Below, one piece after another: positions 45,224 to 56,507 of a stretch of 64,000 nt of DNA. A model generated the notes under the pieces. That model had not been told where the DNA came from, did not search any database, and saw nothing but the letters and a program-made list of their open reading frames with translations. The position numbers were made by a program, and so were the translations under genes. Position 1 is the stretch's first letter. The number at the start of each line of letters is the position of its first letter. Source of the stretch: Ascochyta rabiei (taxonomy: Eukaryota; Ascomycota; Dothideomycetes; Pleosporales; Didymellaceae); the NCBI RefSeq assembly GCF_004011695.2, contig NC_082418.1, positions 186,001-250,000 of the forward strand, read 5' to 3'.

Positions 45224-46240
45224 ATGCCACAAATCGACACCCTCCGTCGCTGTGCCTTCAAAGCCCCCCAAAACGACAAATACCAGTGCCAGAAAGCCGG
45301 TGACAAGTACCAGCTCCACGTCGACCGGTGGTACTGCAAATTCCACGACCGCCACGTACAAGACAGGTGCCAGGTCCTGATTGAGTGGGCAGGAAAGGGC
45401 GCCCAATGCGAGCAGCTGGGTGTTTGGAACGAAGAGCAGGGTAAGAAGTTGTGTGATTGGCACGGCGCGCAGAGTAGAAAAGTCTTGATGGAGGAGGAGG
45501 AGGTTGGGACGATGAAGGAGCATGTTGAGGTGATTGATACAGACACGGAGGATTGTTTGGGACAGGCGGAGTCAGTGCTCTTGTCGTTGTCACCGCCTAC
45601 GCTTGTACAATCAGGTTGCGAACCGCATGTTGAGGACGCATTCATGAGCCTTGAGTTGGGAGAGCAGCCATCTGCGCCAACTGTAGCCAAAGAGAATCTA
45701 GTCGACACCGACCCTGATCCAACGGCGTTGGAAAGCAAAGGATCTCAGATCACCACAAACAAAGACGATAGAAACCCACCCACTGAGCCTTCTTCCAACA
45801 ATGACAACACCGTCGACACACACCATACCTCGACTCCCACACCTCCACTCCACCGTCCCAATCTCGCACCCACATCCGCAACCCCAACCCCAACCCACAA
45901 TCCCAACACCCCCCCCTACGCAGCCTACATCCACGTAATCCACTCCCTAACAACAACCACCCCGCCCCGCCGCTTACACACGCGCACCGACTCGCTCGAC
46001 CCTCTGCAGAGCCTCGAGCCAGCGACACCGACGCGCGCGCCCGCGTTGTACGTGCAGTGCTGCGTGTGTCTGGAGAAGCACAGCGAGGAGGTTATGCGGC
46101 GGGTAGCGGCGTGTCAGCATCAGTACCGGGAGCTGTGTTTGCGGAAGGTGAGGAGTGGTGCTGGGGGGAGACGGTATAATTGCAGGGGGTGTGGGGAGTG
46201 GATGGATCGTGTACGGAGGAGCCCTCAACCGCACGAGTGA
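45224..46240 (+). CDS. RING-like protein with two N-terminal Cys/His repeats
   Basis: 338 residues, single exon; the Met at 45224 (CACCATGCC) is preferred over an upstream in-frame Met at 45065. The N-terminus has two tandem units of one Cys/His pattern. Unit 1 is RCAF...YQCQK...WYCKFH; unit 2 is DRCQVL...AQCEQL...LCDWH. Each is C-x(9-10)-C-x(14-16)-C-x2-H, so two small zinc sites are likely. A long Thr/Pro/Ser linker follows. The C-terminus resembles a RING finger: CCVCLEKHSEE, AACQHQYRELC, then YNCRGCGEW. One of the eight usual ligands seems lost (the HxYC position reads HQYR), so E3 activity is uncertain. No named family recognised. Confidence 0.72.
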   Translation: MPQIDTLRRCAFKAPQNDKYQCQKAGDKYQLHVDRWYCKFHDRHVQDRCQVLIEWAGKGAQCEQLGVWNEEQGKKLCDWHGAQSRKVLMEEEEVGTMKEHVEVIDTDTEDCLGQAESVLLSLSPPTLVQSGCEPHVEDAFMSLELGEQPSAPTVAKENLVDTDPDPTALESKGSQITTNKDDRNPPTEPSSNNDNTVDTHHTSTPTPPLHRPNLAPTSATPTPTHNPNTPPYAAYIHVIHSLTTTTPPRRLHTRTDSLDPLQSLEPATPTRAPALYVQCCVCLEKHSEEVMRRVAACQHQYRELCLRKVRSGAGGRRYNCRGCGEWMDRVRRSPQPHE

Positions 46241-46298
46241 CGCCATGAGGTCTGAGTGCCCATGGATAGCTCTTTTCCCTTGCTATAATATAATATCG

Positions 46299-46397
<99 letters not shown>

Positions 46398-46400
46398 CTT

Positions 46401-46441
<41 letters not shown>

Positions 46442-46506
46442 CTTTCTGTCTATCTGTCTGTCTGTCTATCTGTCTTTCTGTCTGTCTGTCTTTCTGTCTA
46501 TCTGTC
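46299..46506. repeat. (CTGT)n tetranucleotide microsatellite
   Basis: About 208 bp of TCTG/CTGT units with a few TTTC and CTAT interruptions, directly abutting the stop codon of the SDR gene at 46507 and about 60 bp after the RING-like gene. A long open frame through it (46298-46870) is a repeat artefact. Confidence 0.97.
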
Positions 46507-47439
46507 CTACGGTGTGCAACCCCGCTCCTTCGTCTCCGCCCCCCAATGTCCCCCCCTCCCAAACCGCGCTCCCGTAAACCCCAACCTGCACAACCCTTTG
46601 TCCAAAATCTCCTCCCGATGCCCCTCCATCTCCTCCAGATCCCAATTCACACTCACCACACACCCCCGCAGCCACTCCGCGCGCGGCGTAGCAAGGAACA
46701 GACTCAGCCCACCGCTCAACATCGGATCGTCGCGCGCGAATTCAAGGTACTGCCGCGGCGGCATGTCCGTGGCCACCAGGCCGGGGAAGATGCTGAAGCA
46801 GCGCACCTGCGCTTGCTCGGCGTGCAGGAACTCCATTACCTTTGTGGAGGCGAGCTTGCTGGGTACGTAGGATGAGAAGTCGGGGTACAGGCCGCCTAGG
46901 GTGCCGGTGGAGAGGGTGATGACTGTGCCTTGGGGCTGTGTGGATTGGGCCAGGAAGTGGTGGATGTTGAGGTGCGGAGCTTTGACGTTGACTTCAAAGT
47001 CGTGCCACCACTTCGACGGCGCGTCCTGTCCGAGCCGCGCTTGCGTGAGGGATCCCGCGTTGTTGATCAGCACGTCCATGGTTCCGAGCTCTTTCGCTGC
47101 TGCTTGCCATAGTTGCTTCACCTCGTCCTCTTGCGTCATGTCCGCTTGCACTACCACCACCTTTGTCCTGCCCTGGCTGATTTCTCCAAGCTCGGATTCC
47201 AGCTCTTTCAACGCTTCGAGCCTTCGGCCTGTGATCACAATCCCTTTGGCTCCGGCTGTGGTCCATGCTTGTGCAATTGCGCGCCCAATGCCCCCCGAAG
47301 CGCCCGTGACGAGGACTGTCTTGCCGGCTGCCGAGAGGGATGGGTTGCTGGGTTCAAGCAGAGGGTACATGGAGCGGTGCACACCGTTTGTCAGTTGTGC
47401 AGGCCATGTTATGGCGTCGTAGTCGATTTCTTCGGTCAT
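46507..47439 (-). CDS. Short-chain dehydrogenase/reductase
   Basis: 310 residues from Met 47439 (MTEEIDYDAITWP); an earlier in-frame Met at 47493 is less likely. The classical SDR fold is complete: VLVTGASGGIGRAIAQAW for the dinucleotide, ITGRRLE after beta-2 (Arg suggests NADP), VLINNAGS, then the catalytic TLSTGTLGG and YVPSK (Ser, Tyr, Lys). FPGLVATDMPP follows as the usual PG motif. The C-terminus has an extra 50-residue basic, Gly-rich tail. The first 35 residues before the fold resemble those of fungal enzymes of unknown substrate. The stop TAG is fused to the CTGT microsatellite, so repeat slippage could alter the 3' UTR or the C-terminus. No partner genes nearby point to a pathway. 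Confidence 0.92.
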   Translation of the reverse strand: MTEEIDYDAITWPAQLTNGVHRSMYPLLEPSNPSLSAAGKTVLVTGASGGIGRAIAQAWTTAGAKGIVITGRRLEALKELESELGEISQGRTKVVVVQADMTQEDEVKQLWQAAAKELGTMDVLINNAGSLTQARLGQDAPSKWWHDFEVNVKAPHLNIHHFLAQSTQPQGTVITLSTGTLGGLYPDFSSYVPSKLASTKVMEFLHAEQAQVRCFSIFPGLVATDMPPRQYLEFARDDPMLSGGLSLFLATPRAEWLRGCVVSVNWDLEEMEGHREEILDKGLCRLGFTGARFGRGGHWGAETKERGCTP

Positions 47440-48461
47440 GGTGGTGTGGCTCTGTCTGGGATCGTCCAAGTAGCAGTGTCTAGGCAAGATCATGCCAGAT
47501 CGAACCAGAGGACTACAACGCCTTATTCGAGATACGGGAGCTGCCTCACTTTACTGCTCCTAACCGACATCTTGGGGGCTCGTAAACTTTTGTGGACCTA
47601 TGCGGCACAGTCGTCTAGGGACGGAGCAGCGATGCTAGAACGGGAAGTGATCCATATCTTGAGCAGCTGCATTTTTTACTGTCATTCAGACAAGCAGGTT
47701 TATCCCAAAATAATTCGAATGTGTCTGTTCACCATTGTATCGCGCGGTGGGAGACGTGTATCGCCGTTGATGTGGTCGTGGAAGCGAGGAGATCCGACCA
47801 GGGTCGCTTGCAACCTCACCAACAAATCCAATGCCGAGGCTGCATCAGATAAGGTCAAAAAATGTCGCAGTCTCCGTGCAAATCGAGCGGACGTTGGCCG
47901 CGGAGTAGAGATGATGCGGGTCGTAGCTTGCATCATCATCATCATAATCCTTGAATTTGATACCACTCGGGGCACGATCTCCGAATATGTGGGTCATGAA
48001 GCGCAGGCGGCATGGCGGCGGTTGTGGGACACGGGAGGAACGTGCCGTGGGCATTCGCCGGTCTAGCTTCGCCTCGCATAAAGACTATGAGGCAAAGAGA
48101 GAGTCATGGATGTAATGACCAGCAGTATGGTAATTCAAGATGCTTTGTCGATAGTCGAGAGTGTGAGAAGTGAAAACCAAAGGACGAAGAACATGCCATC
48201 CACAGTGCGATCAGTGTTGCCCCTTGAAGTGAACGAGGTTGATCCACACAGCTGATACCGAAGGATCGCGACTGTCGACATGCCTTGAAAACGTTAGACA
48301 GGACTGTGCAGTGGAAAATAACCAACCTTAGTCTGAGGCCTAGGAAACAGCACTGCCATCCACTTCCACCTTTGTGAACAGATCGACCCATAGGTGGTGC
48401 ATTCCAACAGTGTTTTTCCCAAAAGCCATCTGCACCACCTTTCCCTGTGTACTTCAACGAC
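47440..48461. other. Intergenic, no supported gene
   Basis: Divergent upstream region between the SDR and the 7TM gene. The plus-strand frame 47113-48066 is mostly antisense to the SDR and has no domain features. Confidence 0.5.
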
Positions 48462-49664
48462 ATGACGACAACTAGCTCAGGCATCACGCCTGCCATGGCA
48501 CCACCACACGGCCTGCAGTCGAATTTCGTCGACCCTCCTACCATGATGTCCATCGCCATCGCCGGCACTGCCATCATCCATCTCTTCACCATACCCTTCG
48601 TCTTCGCACGCGCATACGTCAATGCCTTCGTCACGAAGAAATTGCACATCGAGGACTACCTCTGCTACTTGTCGTACACTGGCTGCATCGCCTATACTGC
48701 TGCAATTGTTCGTGCCGAATCTGTTGGTATGGCGCGACACATGTGGGACATGCCGCTTTCCGCCTTCACGAACATCTTGTACATCTGTAATATCGTCTTT
48801 GTATGCTATACCGCAACTGGTGGTTTGGCGAAGACAATGGTCTTCCTGCAGTTGAAGAAAATCTTCACCACCGGAGCGTATGACGCCGTGTTCTGGGTCA
48901 TTGTTGTCTCTTTGGTGGCCAACGCCATCTTCTATACCGCCATGTTGTTTTTGTACATCTTTACTTGTTGGCCTCGGGAGAAGATCTGGAACTCGACGGT
49001 AAAAGGACATTGTCTCGACAGTAACAAGCTGAACATAGCAATGGGGACGCTGAATGTCATCAGCGACATGGAGGCTTTCGCAGTACCACTCTGGGCCATC
49101 TGGCATCTCAGTATGGAGTTGAAGCGGAAGATCGGCGTGTTTGCGATTTTCGGTGTAGGCGCAGTGTAGGTGTCCGCAGTCATCCACCCGTTCGAGTTGT
49201 TGCTGATTATGCATGCAGGGCAGTTGTAATTGGCGCTGTCGGCTTGTACTACCGAATCGTTCTGTTGGAGCAACCAGACTTTAGCTGGCTCTTAACACAA
49301 GCTGGTCTGATATGGTGAGTAGAATGTGTACTGTAGCGTCCTCTCGGAATGACGGCTAATAACTCCTAGTATGGCTGAGCTTGCTATCGTCATCATTGTA
49401 GGCTGCTGTCCATATGTTCCGCGTTTCCTTCACATTATAAGACTGCGAGGAGCTGAGAACAGCAACACGGCTGAGAAACGTTCTTCGATACCGTGGAAGC
49501 CGACTGCAAGACTGAACACCTTCGACAAATATCTGACAACCAGATCTGGTATGACGAAGTTAGAGCCCACAAACTCCGAAGAGTGTGTGGAGATGCACCA
49601 ATACAAAGACATTGCATTGCAAAAGCCAGGCTGCATTGCAAAAGGTAGCGCGAATGTTAGGTAG
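48462..49664 (+). CDS. Fungal rhodopsin-like (PTH11-related) seven-helix membrane protein
   Basis: Exons 48462-49165, 49219-49314 and 49370-49664 give 364 residues. Seven helices can be counted, beginning MMSIAIAGTAIIHLFTIPFV. The first loop has FARAYVNAFVTKKLHIEDYL, the R-x-Y...EDY signature of the fungal rhodopsin/integral membrane family. Later parts match too: NILYICNIVFVCYTATGGLAK, FTCWPREKIWN with the conserved C-x-P, and DMEAFAVPLWAIWHLSM replacing the usual DFxxxxLPxxxLWxLQM. The final exon completes helix 7 (VIIVGCCPYVPRF) and a Ser/Thr-rich cytosolic tail. Relatives include receptors that sense plant surfaces in pathogens, but most are uncharacterised. Both introns are short with good signals (gtaggt, gtgagt). 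Confidence 0.88.
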
Positions 49665-49855
49665 GGATAGGAGCTTTGAGTTGCACTCGCTGGCACTCAG
49701 CTTTTGGTGTATGTAATGCGATAAGATTAGCGTGGTGACGTCATCGCACTGCAGTGTTCGAGCAAGCACACATACAAAACGCTCAGGGGAAAACTCGTTC
49801 ATGTATCACATTTTGCTGTTGAATGCGAAGGTTATCTGATCGGAGCCGCAAAGAC

Positions 49856-51107
49856 TTACAGCTGCACGGGGTAGTCCGTCGATTCGATCTTTGAGGGATA
49901 CTCAAGACCGCCCTGCTTCCTAACTTCGTCCATGACCTCCATGATCAAGATACTCTCAGCAAGGTTCTCGAACTTCCCCTCCTTCCTGCCCTCAAGCACT
50001 GCCTCGGCAGCCTCATCAGCTTCCCAAAACATACCCTGACCCTCGCCTTCTGGTTGCAGTGCGCCACCGAATCCATTGTACCAGTTGCTGCCCTTGCCGG
50101 GCCCTGGAATTGGCCAATCTTTCTCCTCAACAGTACCGTCGCTGAGGATGACCTTGGTCTTTGTCGGACGGAAAGAGGGAGGGAAGACTTGGATCTCGCC
50201 CTTGGGGCCTTGGACGCGTACACACGGTGTGTCTTCGTTCTGGCCAGGACTTGTGGCGACGCGAAGGGATGTTGTAGCAACAGCGTGTGCGTCACCACCT
50301 TCTTCCTTCGATCGTGGGAAGTTGAGGATCATCGTGCTGTGCTCGTCTGCCTTTCCTGTGGCCTCGTAGTTCTTGACAAAGGCAAGCAGCTTGGGTGGCT
50401 GGCGTGTCTTCTCAGGCTGAGTGTGGTACAGTGTCTGGAACACCCATGTCAACGCGTAGATTCCGAGATCTAGTAGCGCTCCGCCAGCGAGTTCTGGGTT
50501 GACCATGCGGTTCTTGCCATCAGCAAAGTTGCTCTCGGGATCCAGGGCCATGCTGTTGTCTGAGATGACGCGCGCAACAGGCCCAATGCGGCCAGATGTA
50601 ATCTGCTCGCGGACATAGATGGAAAGGGGGAAGTAGCGTGTCCATACAGCCTCCATCAGGAAGAGGTTCTTCTCCTTTGCGATTTCGACCAGCTTGCGTG
50701 CCTGTGGGGCATTGACAGTAAATGCTTTCTCGCACAGAACGTGCTTGCCTGCTTCAAGGCAGAGCCTGGCATTCTGGTAGTGATGCGAGTGTGGCGTGGC
50801 GACGTAGACGATGTCGATGTTGGGATCCTTGACGAATTCTTCATAGGAGCCGTAAGCCTTCGCGTCCGAGGGAGAGCCAGTCTCCTTCAAGAAGTCTTCG
50901 GCGCGCGATTTCGAGGATGAAGAAGCGGCAGCAACAACAGTGTGCTTCACGGACTTGACACCACGGGTTGTCGGGTCGACCAGCAGATCCTTAGTGCTGT
51001 GCGCATCAGTAGAGCTCATGGTGGGGTGAATCGCGGGGTACTTACAACGTGAGAGCAATGCCCCCAGTCGCGAGGATGCCCCAACGGATGGTCTTTGGAT
51101 TTGACAT
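49856..51107 (-). CDS. Gfo/Idh/MocA dehydrogenase, D-xylose/dihydrodiol dehydrogenase-like
   Basis: Exons 51046-51107 and 49856-50996 (intron 49 nt, gtaagt to gcgcacag) give 400 residues. The N-terminus SNPKTIRWGILATGGIA carries the Rossmann glycines. Then come VYVATPHSHHYQNARLCLEAGKHVLCEKAFT, with the EKxxx motif whose Lys is catalytic in this family, and LFLMEAVWTRYFP, typical of the dimeric dihydrodiol/D-xylose (NADP+) dehydrogenase branch. Downstream are GGALLDLGIYALTWV, with the Asp and nearby Tyr expected for the active site, and a beta-sheet oligomerisation domain. Enzymes of this branch oxidise D-xylose or related sugars to lactones. The neighbours are an aldolase and a divergent sugar transporter, which supports a sugar-catabolic role. 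Confidence 0.9.
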
Positions 51108-51678
51108 GCTTTCAATTGATACTTGTGTATATGTTGAGTATGAATGGGTGCGCGATAAACGAAGTAAGAGTAGCAGGGCGGATAATATAGCTATGCAGGC
51201 TGCTGCACAGCTCAAACGTCACGACCGGCAACCTTGCCGCTATCGTAAACCCGCGTTAACCCCACTCTTGCCCCTATCCACACAAGCTCTGCAGATGCCG
51301 ACCTATTGTTGAAGGCAGACGGCCCGTCCATTGTGATGAACGCACGTTGTCAATTGGTGGCGCTAGTATCCAGAGCAAGATGAAGAGCGAAGTTTGCGGA
51401 GGACATACTGCTGTGATTGGGTCGACTCTTGCAATTACCGCATTGGGACACGGCAACAGCCCTGGCTTGGAGATCTCTCGATCCGCAAAGCGGTGTTGAA
51501 GGGGTAGAAGCTGTCGTATCTCCACCGTCGGTCTTCTGCCGCCCATCAATACTGTTCAAACTTTAGCACGACCGGATATATCTCTCGTAGAAGCACGTTG
51601 AGATACATGGATATTTTGCCGTCAAGACTGTAGATGCGTGGTCGAGACTTGTTATTTTGATATGCTGAAGAGCTCAGG

Positions 51679-52709
51679 CTACAACGACGCCTCAATCTCA
51701 TCAAGCCCAGACACTTGGTTGACGACCCATTTCCTCTTTTCCTCGTCAGTGTACCGGGGGTACGGCCTCCTGCAGTCTGCGCTCGACTCTGGATATCCTC
51801 TCTTATGTGCGACCACGTACTTGGTGCCGTTGATGCCACTCTTCCCAAAACCCCATTCGGTGACTGACAACTTGACTTGGAGAGCGGAGGCCTCAGCATG
51901 CTTGCCAGATTGGTAGAGGTCGAACATGTGTACACAAGTCTGGCTGTTGTTAGGGCTGGCAATATCAAACCCAGATACATTGTTCTCACCCTGGGGTACA
52001 AGTTTGCAACGCCGGTGATTGTGCCCACACCACCCACGCTCAAGGCTGGAATCAACCAGTCGCTCTGTCCAGCCAATGCAACGAACTCTGACTTGTTGAA
52101 AGAAGCGGATATCCTTGCAACCTTAGCAATACCGCCACATGTGAGCTTGACAGCTACGATATTGCGGTGCTTGCCTAGGATGTCTAGCATCTCAGAGTTG
52201 ATGTCTAGGCCAGCTACGACACCTGGGAAATTGTAGAGGACGATAGGGATGGGGCTTGTATCCGCCAGCTCTTGGAAGAAAGCAACAATTGCGTCCTGGT
52301 TCATCGCGAAGTGGAAGTATGAGGGCACGAGCGCAAGGAATGCGCTTGCACCTGCATCCTTCGCCTCAATAGTCTGCTGTATCGCATCGCGTGTTGAGCC
52401 TGCTACGCCGCCGAGTGTGATGGGCAGGTCGCCGCGACCTAGTCTTTGTGCTGTCTTGCGTGCCTGCTGGACTAGTTGTATCTTCTCGGCAGACGAGAGT
52501 GTCGCTGCTTCACCATTTGTGCCTGCAATGACGATGCCGTGGAGACCATTGGAGATCAGGAACTCGAAGTGCTTCTCTTGAACATCCCAGTCGATATCTT
52601 GCCTCTCGTCACTCTTAAACCAGGTCAATGACGGGACATGGATACCAGGTGGGAATGAGTATTCCTGGGCGAGGCCGTTGCCATTGGAAAGAGTCTCGTT
52701 TGAAGGCAT
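51679..52709 (-). CDS. DHDPS/N-acetylneuraminate lyase-family aldolase
   Basis: Exons 51990-52709 and 51679-51939 (intron 51940-51989, gtgaga to cagccag, phase 0) give 326 residues. The class I aldolase barrel is clear: GIVIAGTNGEAATLS (keto-acid carboxylate loop), LYNFPGVVAG (catalytic Tyr) and IVAVKLTCG (Schiff-base Lys). SVGGVGTITGVANLYPR follows just before the splice. Fungal members split 2-keto-3-deoxy sugar acids or 4-hydroxy-2-oxoglutarate into pyruvate plus an aldehyde, rather than making lysine, which fungi obtain through aminoadipate. The final basic helix (YTDEEKRKWV) is typical. It lies between the sugar dehydrogenase (same strand) and a divergent sugar transporter; 51108-51678 and 52710-53359 are promoter and terminator regions. 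Confidence 0.92.
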
Positions 52710-53359
52710 GTCGTATGAAGGCCCAATGATATTCTGAAAGTAGATTGAAAGAAAGCAACGCCAGCAAACAGCGAAGAGCGCTCATTATGACCATTATTAT
52801 TCCGACACGCGTTCCGACACCCACTACAAGTTCCGGTAGCGTCCCCACGCGTGGGACGGTCGTGTAAAAGCACGCGATGCTGGTACTCAAGATACCACAG
52901 GATTTCTGAGACGATACGATTGGGCGCGAGAGGGCGTCGGCATACATCGCTTGCACTTTACCCGGAAGATACACTAGCTTGGCCCTCCCATCTTAGCGTA
53001 AGCGACTGCCGACGCCTCCGCATTATCGTCTCGCAACCCCATCAGTGCATCTGGAGTTCTCCAGCAGAGTCTCCATACGCAATTGCCGGGAGTCTGTTTC
53101 TGTGCACTAGCTCACGACGTCGCGTGGCGGCTAAGCTTGTCTCAAATGACCGTGGCCTGATCAGTCTCGATCAGATTCCAATATCCTTTTGCTCGGATGC
53201 ATGTCCCAGTGAACGACCAGGTTATTTTGTGGGGAAGCGAGCTGCAACCCGGGGCCGGCTTTATCTAGAGCACTTAAAGAGACACTCATACCCCGGATTG
53301 GAGATCAGCATCGTCTCCATACACAACCTCTACTAAGCATCCTCTGATCTGCTGTCAAC

Positions 53360-55188
53360 ATGGGAGGTTTTGCAAGAGCTCCAGAGGATAGGCCTACGCC
53401 TCCAGAAGTGGTACGTTCGTAGATTATCAAATCGATGGATTATCCAAGATCTTGTGCTGAGTCCAGAGACAGTACAACTGGAGAGTGTACATGGCAGCTC
53501 TGGTCATCTCTATGGGTGTCCTGGCCTACGGATATGATTCTGCGTTCATCGGAACCACGATAACCCACGAGAGCTTCAAACGGGATTTTGGTCTCGACAA
53601 CATGTCAACGTCAGAAAAAAACGAAGTCACAAGCAACATCACATCTATCTGTATGTGTCGAGCGTTTCCTGTGTCAATGAAATGGCACACTAACACGCTT
53701 GCAGACTCTGCAGGAGGTCTCGTCGGAGCCCTTCTCATGTACCCTTCACTCGAACTCCTCGGTCGTCGCATGACAGTCATTATCTCAGACACGATATTCA
53801 TCATTGGTGCGGTTCTTTGTACTGTTCCCACCCACCAAATCGGCCTTGTATATGCTGGGCGCTTCTTCACTGGAATGGGTGTCGGTGGCATCGCTGCCGT
53901 CTCTCCAATCTACATTGCTGAAATCTCGCCTCCAGCCATTCGCGGCCGCCTGACGGGATTTTTCGAGTCGTTCTATCAGACAGGTGCTGTCATTGGCTTC
54001 TGGATCAACTACGGAATTGTGCACAACATGGACAGGTCAAAGTCCGTCGCGTGGCGAGTACCCATGGCTGTGCAGCTTATCCCCGCTGGGCTTCTGGCCC
54101 TGATGATTCCGCTACTGAAGGAGTCACCAACGTGGCTGCTAAAGCGTGGGCGCAAAGCAGAGGCTCTGAAAGTATACAGCTTCTTCCGGAATCTACCTGA
54201 GGATCACGAGTACATCGCGCAAGATGTAAAATTCGTCGAAGCTGAGATCGCCAAAGAGCGTGCAGCACTCGTTGGAGATCAGCAACATGCTACTTTCCTC
54301 CAGGTCATCAAGGCGGCTGCCAAAGAAGCATCTCAACCGGGCATGCGCAACCGCTTCCTCTTGGTGTTCCTTATGTTTATGTGGCAAGCTTGGAGCGGTG
54401 CGGCAGGTAAGTCTACGAATCACAAGCTATTGGTCCAATTCCTAATATTTTCCAGCAATCAACTACTATTCTCCAACAATATTCACCTCGATCGGTCTGT
54501 CTGACGTTACCCTCTGGACTGGCGTATACGGTATCATCAAAGCCGGCGGCTCCATCATCTTCTTCACGTGGTTTATCGACATGTTCGGTCGTAAATGGCC
54601 TTGGATCATCTCCTCGTTGATCTGCGCATTCTGCCAATACTACTTGGCCATTTACATAAACCTTGGCGAACCGAAGGTCGGCCAGCCCATGTCACCCTCG
54701 ACCATCGCCGGGGGCAAAGCAGCAACGGCTATGATTATGATATTTGGAGCAGCTTGGTCGTAAGTGATCTCAACAACACGTAAAACGGACACAATAACTA
54801 ATGAAATCCTAGATTTGGAGCCAACGGATTGCCATGGATCATCTCTGCAGAGATATTCCCGACCACATTGCGCTCCGTCTCTGGGCCTTTCGCGGCGGCG
54901 AGTGTGTGGATATGGACCCTGATCGTTACCAAGAGCCTACCCCAGATGTACACCAGCATGGGCTGGGGCGTCTACGTCTTCTTTGCTACTTGCTTGGTCT
55001 GTGCGAGCATCTATGCTTGGTTCTTCATCCATGATACCAAAGGACTGCGCATGGATGATATGGACAAGCTATTTGGTTTTGAAAGAGGGGAACAGCGCGT
55101 CGTTCCTACACCCGACAGCAAGATGGACGATGAGAGCGAGCATAATGAGAAGGTTGCAGCGGTACATATTGATCACTCAAGAGTTTAA
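53360..55188 (+). CDS. MFS sugar/quinate-type transporter
   Basis: Five exons, 53360-53410, 53473-53650, 53705-54406, 54456-54759 and 54813-55188, splice to 536 residues with all phases agreeing. Twelve helices are expected. Sugar-porter signatures are present: GYDSAFIGTTIT in helix 1, LLGRRMTV, GRFFTGMGVGGIAAVSPIYIAEISPPAIRG in loop/helix 4-5, LLKESPTWLLKRGR, INYYSPTIF at helix 7, DMFGRKWPW and FGANGLPWIISAEIFPTTLR at helix 10. The C-terminus is charged with KGLRMDDMDKLFGF. The overall look is closest to fungal quinate/sugar-acid porters, but the substrate is not certain. It is divergently transcribed from the DHDPS-type aldolase across a 650-bp shared upstream region, suggesting coregulation. 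Confidence 0.95.
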
Positions 55189-56507
55189 AGACAACATCTC
55201 ATAGGAGAGCTTTGACCGCCACCGCATACAGCACTCATGAGGTCCGCCCCTCAACGATATACGGCTCAGTATTTTGAATTATATATTTCATCTGAATACA
55301 ATGGGAGTGTAATGTGCTACGCAAGACAGTTTGTGATGTAGCAGTTCTTGTCTCGAGCATCAAGCGGATTTGGCAACACCAGTACGTTTTAGGTCGTGCT
55401 TGAATCTATCATTCTGACCAGGACATAGGTCAAATATCAAACTTTTGCCGCAGCCACCAGTTATCTGATTCCCACGATTGTACGTCAACCAGATACGCTA
55501 CGTTGCTTATCTTTGCAACGTGCCGTACGGGCCCTCTCCTGATTCCTTACCAGCAAATCGATGTAACCGAAAGGCACAGAGTGGCCATCACCCCTAACAG
55601 TGCGAATCTGCCCACGGAAACCGGCAGGCCAGATCCCAGCAAAAAGCTTTCTCCCCATCAGATTCACACTCTACCGACGTGGCTTGCCACGGCCGTACAT
55701 CTGAGAGATTCGGCAATTCGATACACTGCTGGCCCGCGCCGCTGACGTATTGCTATATTCTGCTCGGTTTTAACCCAGGAGATACACGATTGAACACTGT
55801 CAACTTTTTTGGCTCCGTGTCTGCTCAAGGACAGAGATTGCAGTCATACTAGACTTTGGAAAGTGGTTGGCAAACAAATGAATCAGCATAGACAAGGCAC
55901 GTCACTTGGAACGCTTCCAAAGTGAGAATGTGCTAGATGGGGTTTACTGGATGCTTGCAGGACGGTTGACAGATGTCGATGCACGAAGAGTACTTCAACA
56001 CTTTATATCAGGAAATCAACCGAGCACTCATGTCCGCCATGGATCACTTCAAACGTCGATGACAAATTCATAGTAATAGCTTGTGTTTCCTAGATCACGA
56101 TCCAGCATTCAACATCCAGGATCAGCGACTTGAGCGAACGAGGTAGTTGGCCATGGCACCGGTTATGGGCGGACGACTAGTTGCTGGGTCGATCAGGAAA
56201 AAACAAAGAAAAGATTATTAATGCTATTGTCCATCTGCCAGTGATGACTAAAACGCTTCAACATTGGTAATGGACCATCCATGAACGAACGATAGACAAC
56301 AAGCAGCCCTAGCTAAGAAAGAAGCTCAACGCCAACACTAAATTTAAGCTTAAACGACCCCTGCTACCCCACCGCATCACCCAAAATTTAACTCGCGACA
56401 TCCCACCTCGGTCGCGCAGTCGCCCTCGCGCCCACCTGCACGCCAACGCACACCCAATCACCACATTCACACATTCACACATCCGCACACGCCTCGCACC
56501 CACCACA
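55189..56507. other. Intergenic, no supported gene
   Basis: About 1.3 kb without domain-bearing frames. The last 200 bp is the C/A-rich leader of TRM112. Confidence 0.5.

Noticed and set aside
46298..46870. Open frame reading VCLSVCLS repeats
   Set aside because: Pure translation of the CTGT microsatellite.
47113..48066. 317-codon plus-strand frame
   Set aside because: The first 330 bases are antisense to the SDR gene and the rest has no domain features.
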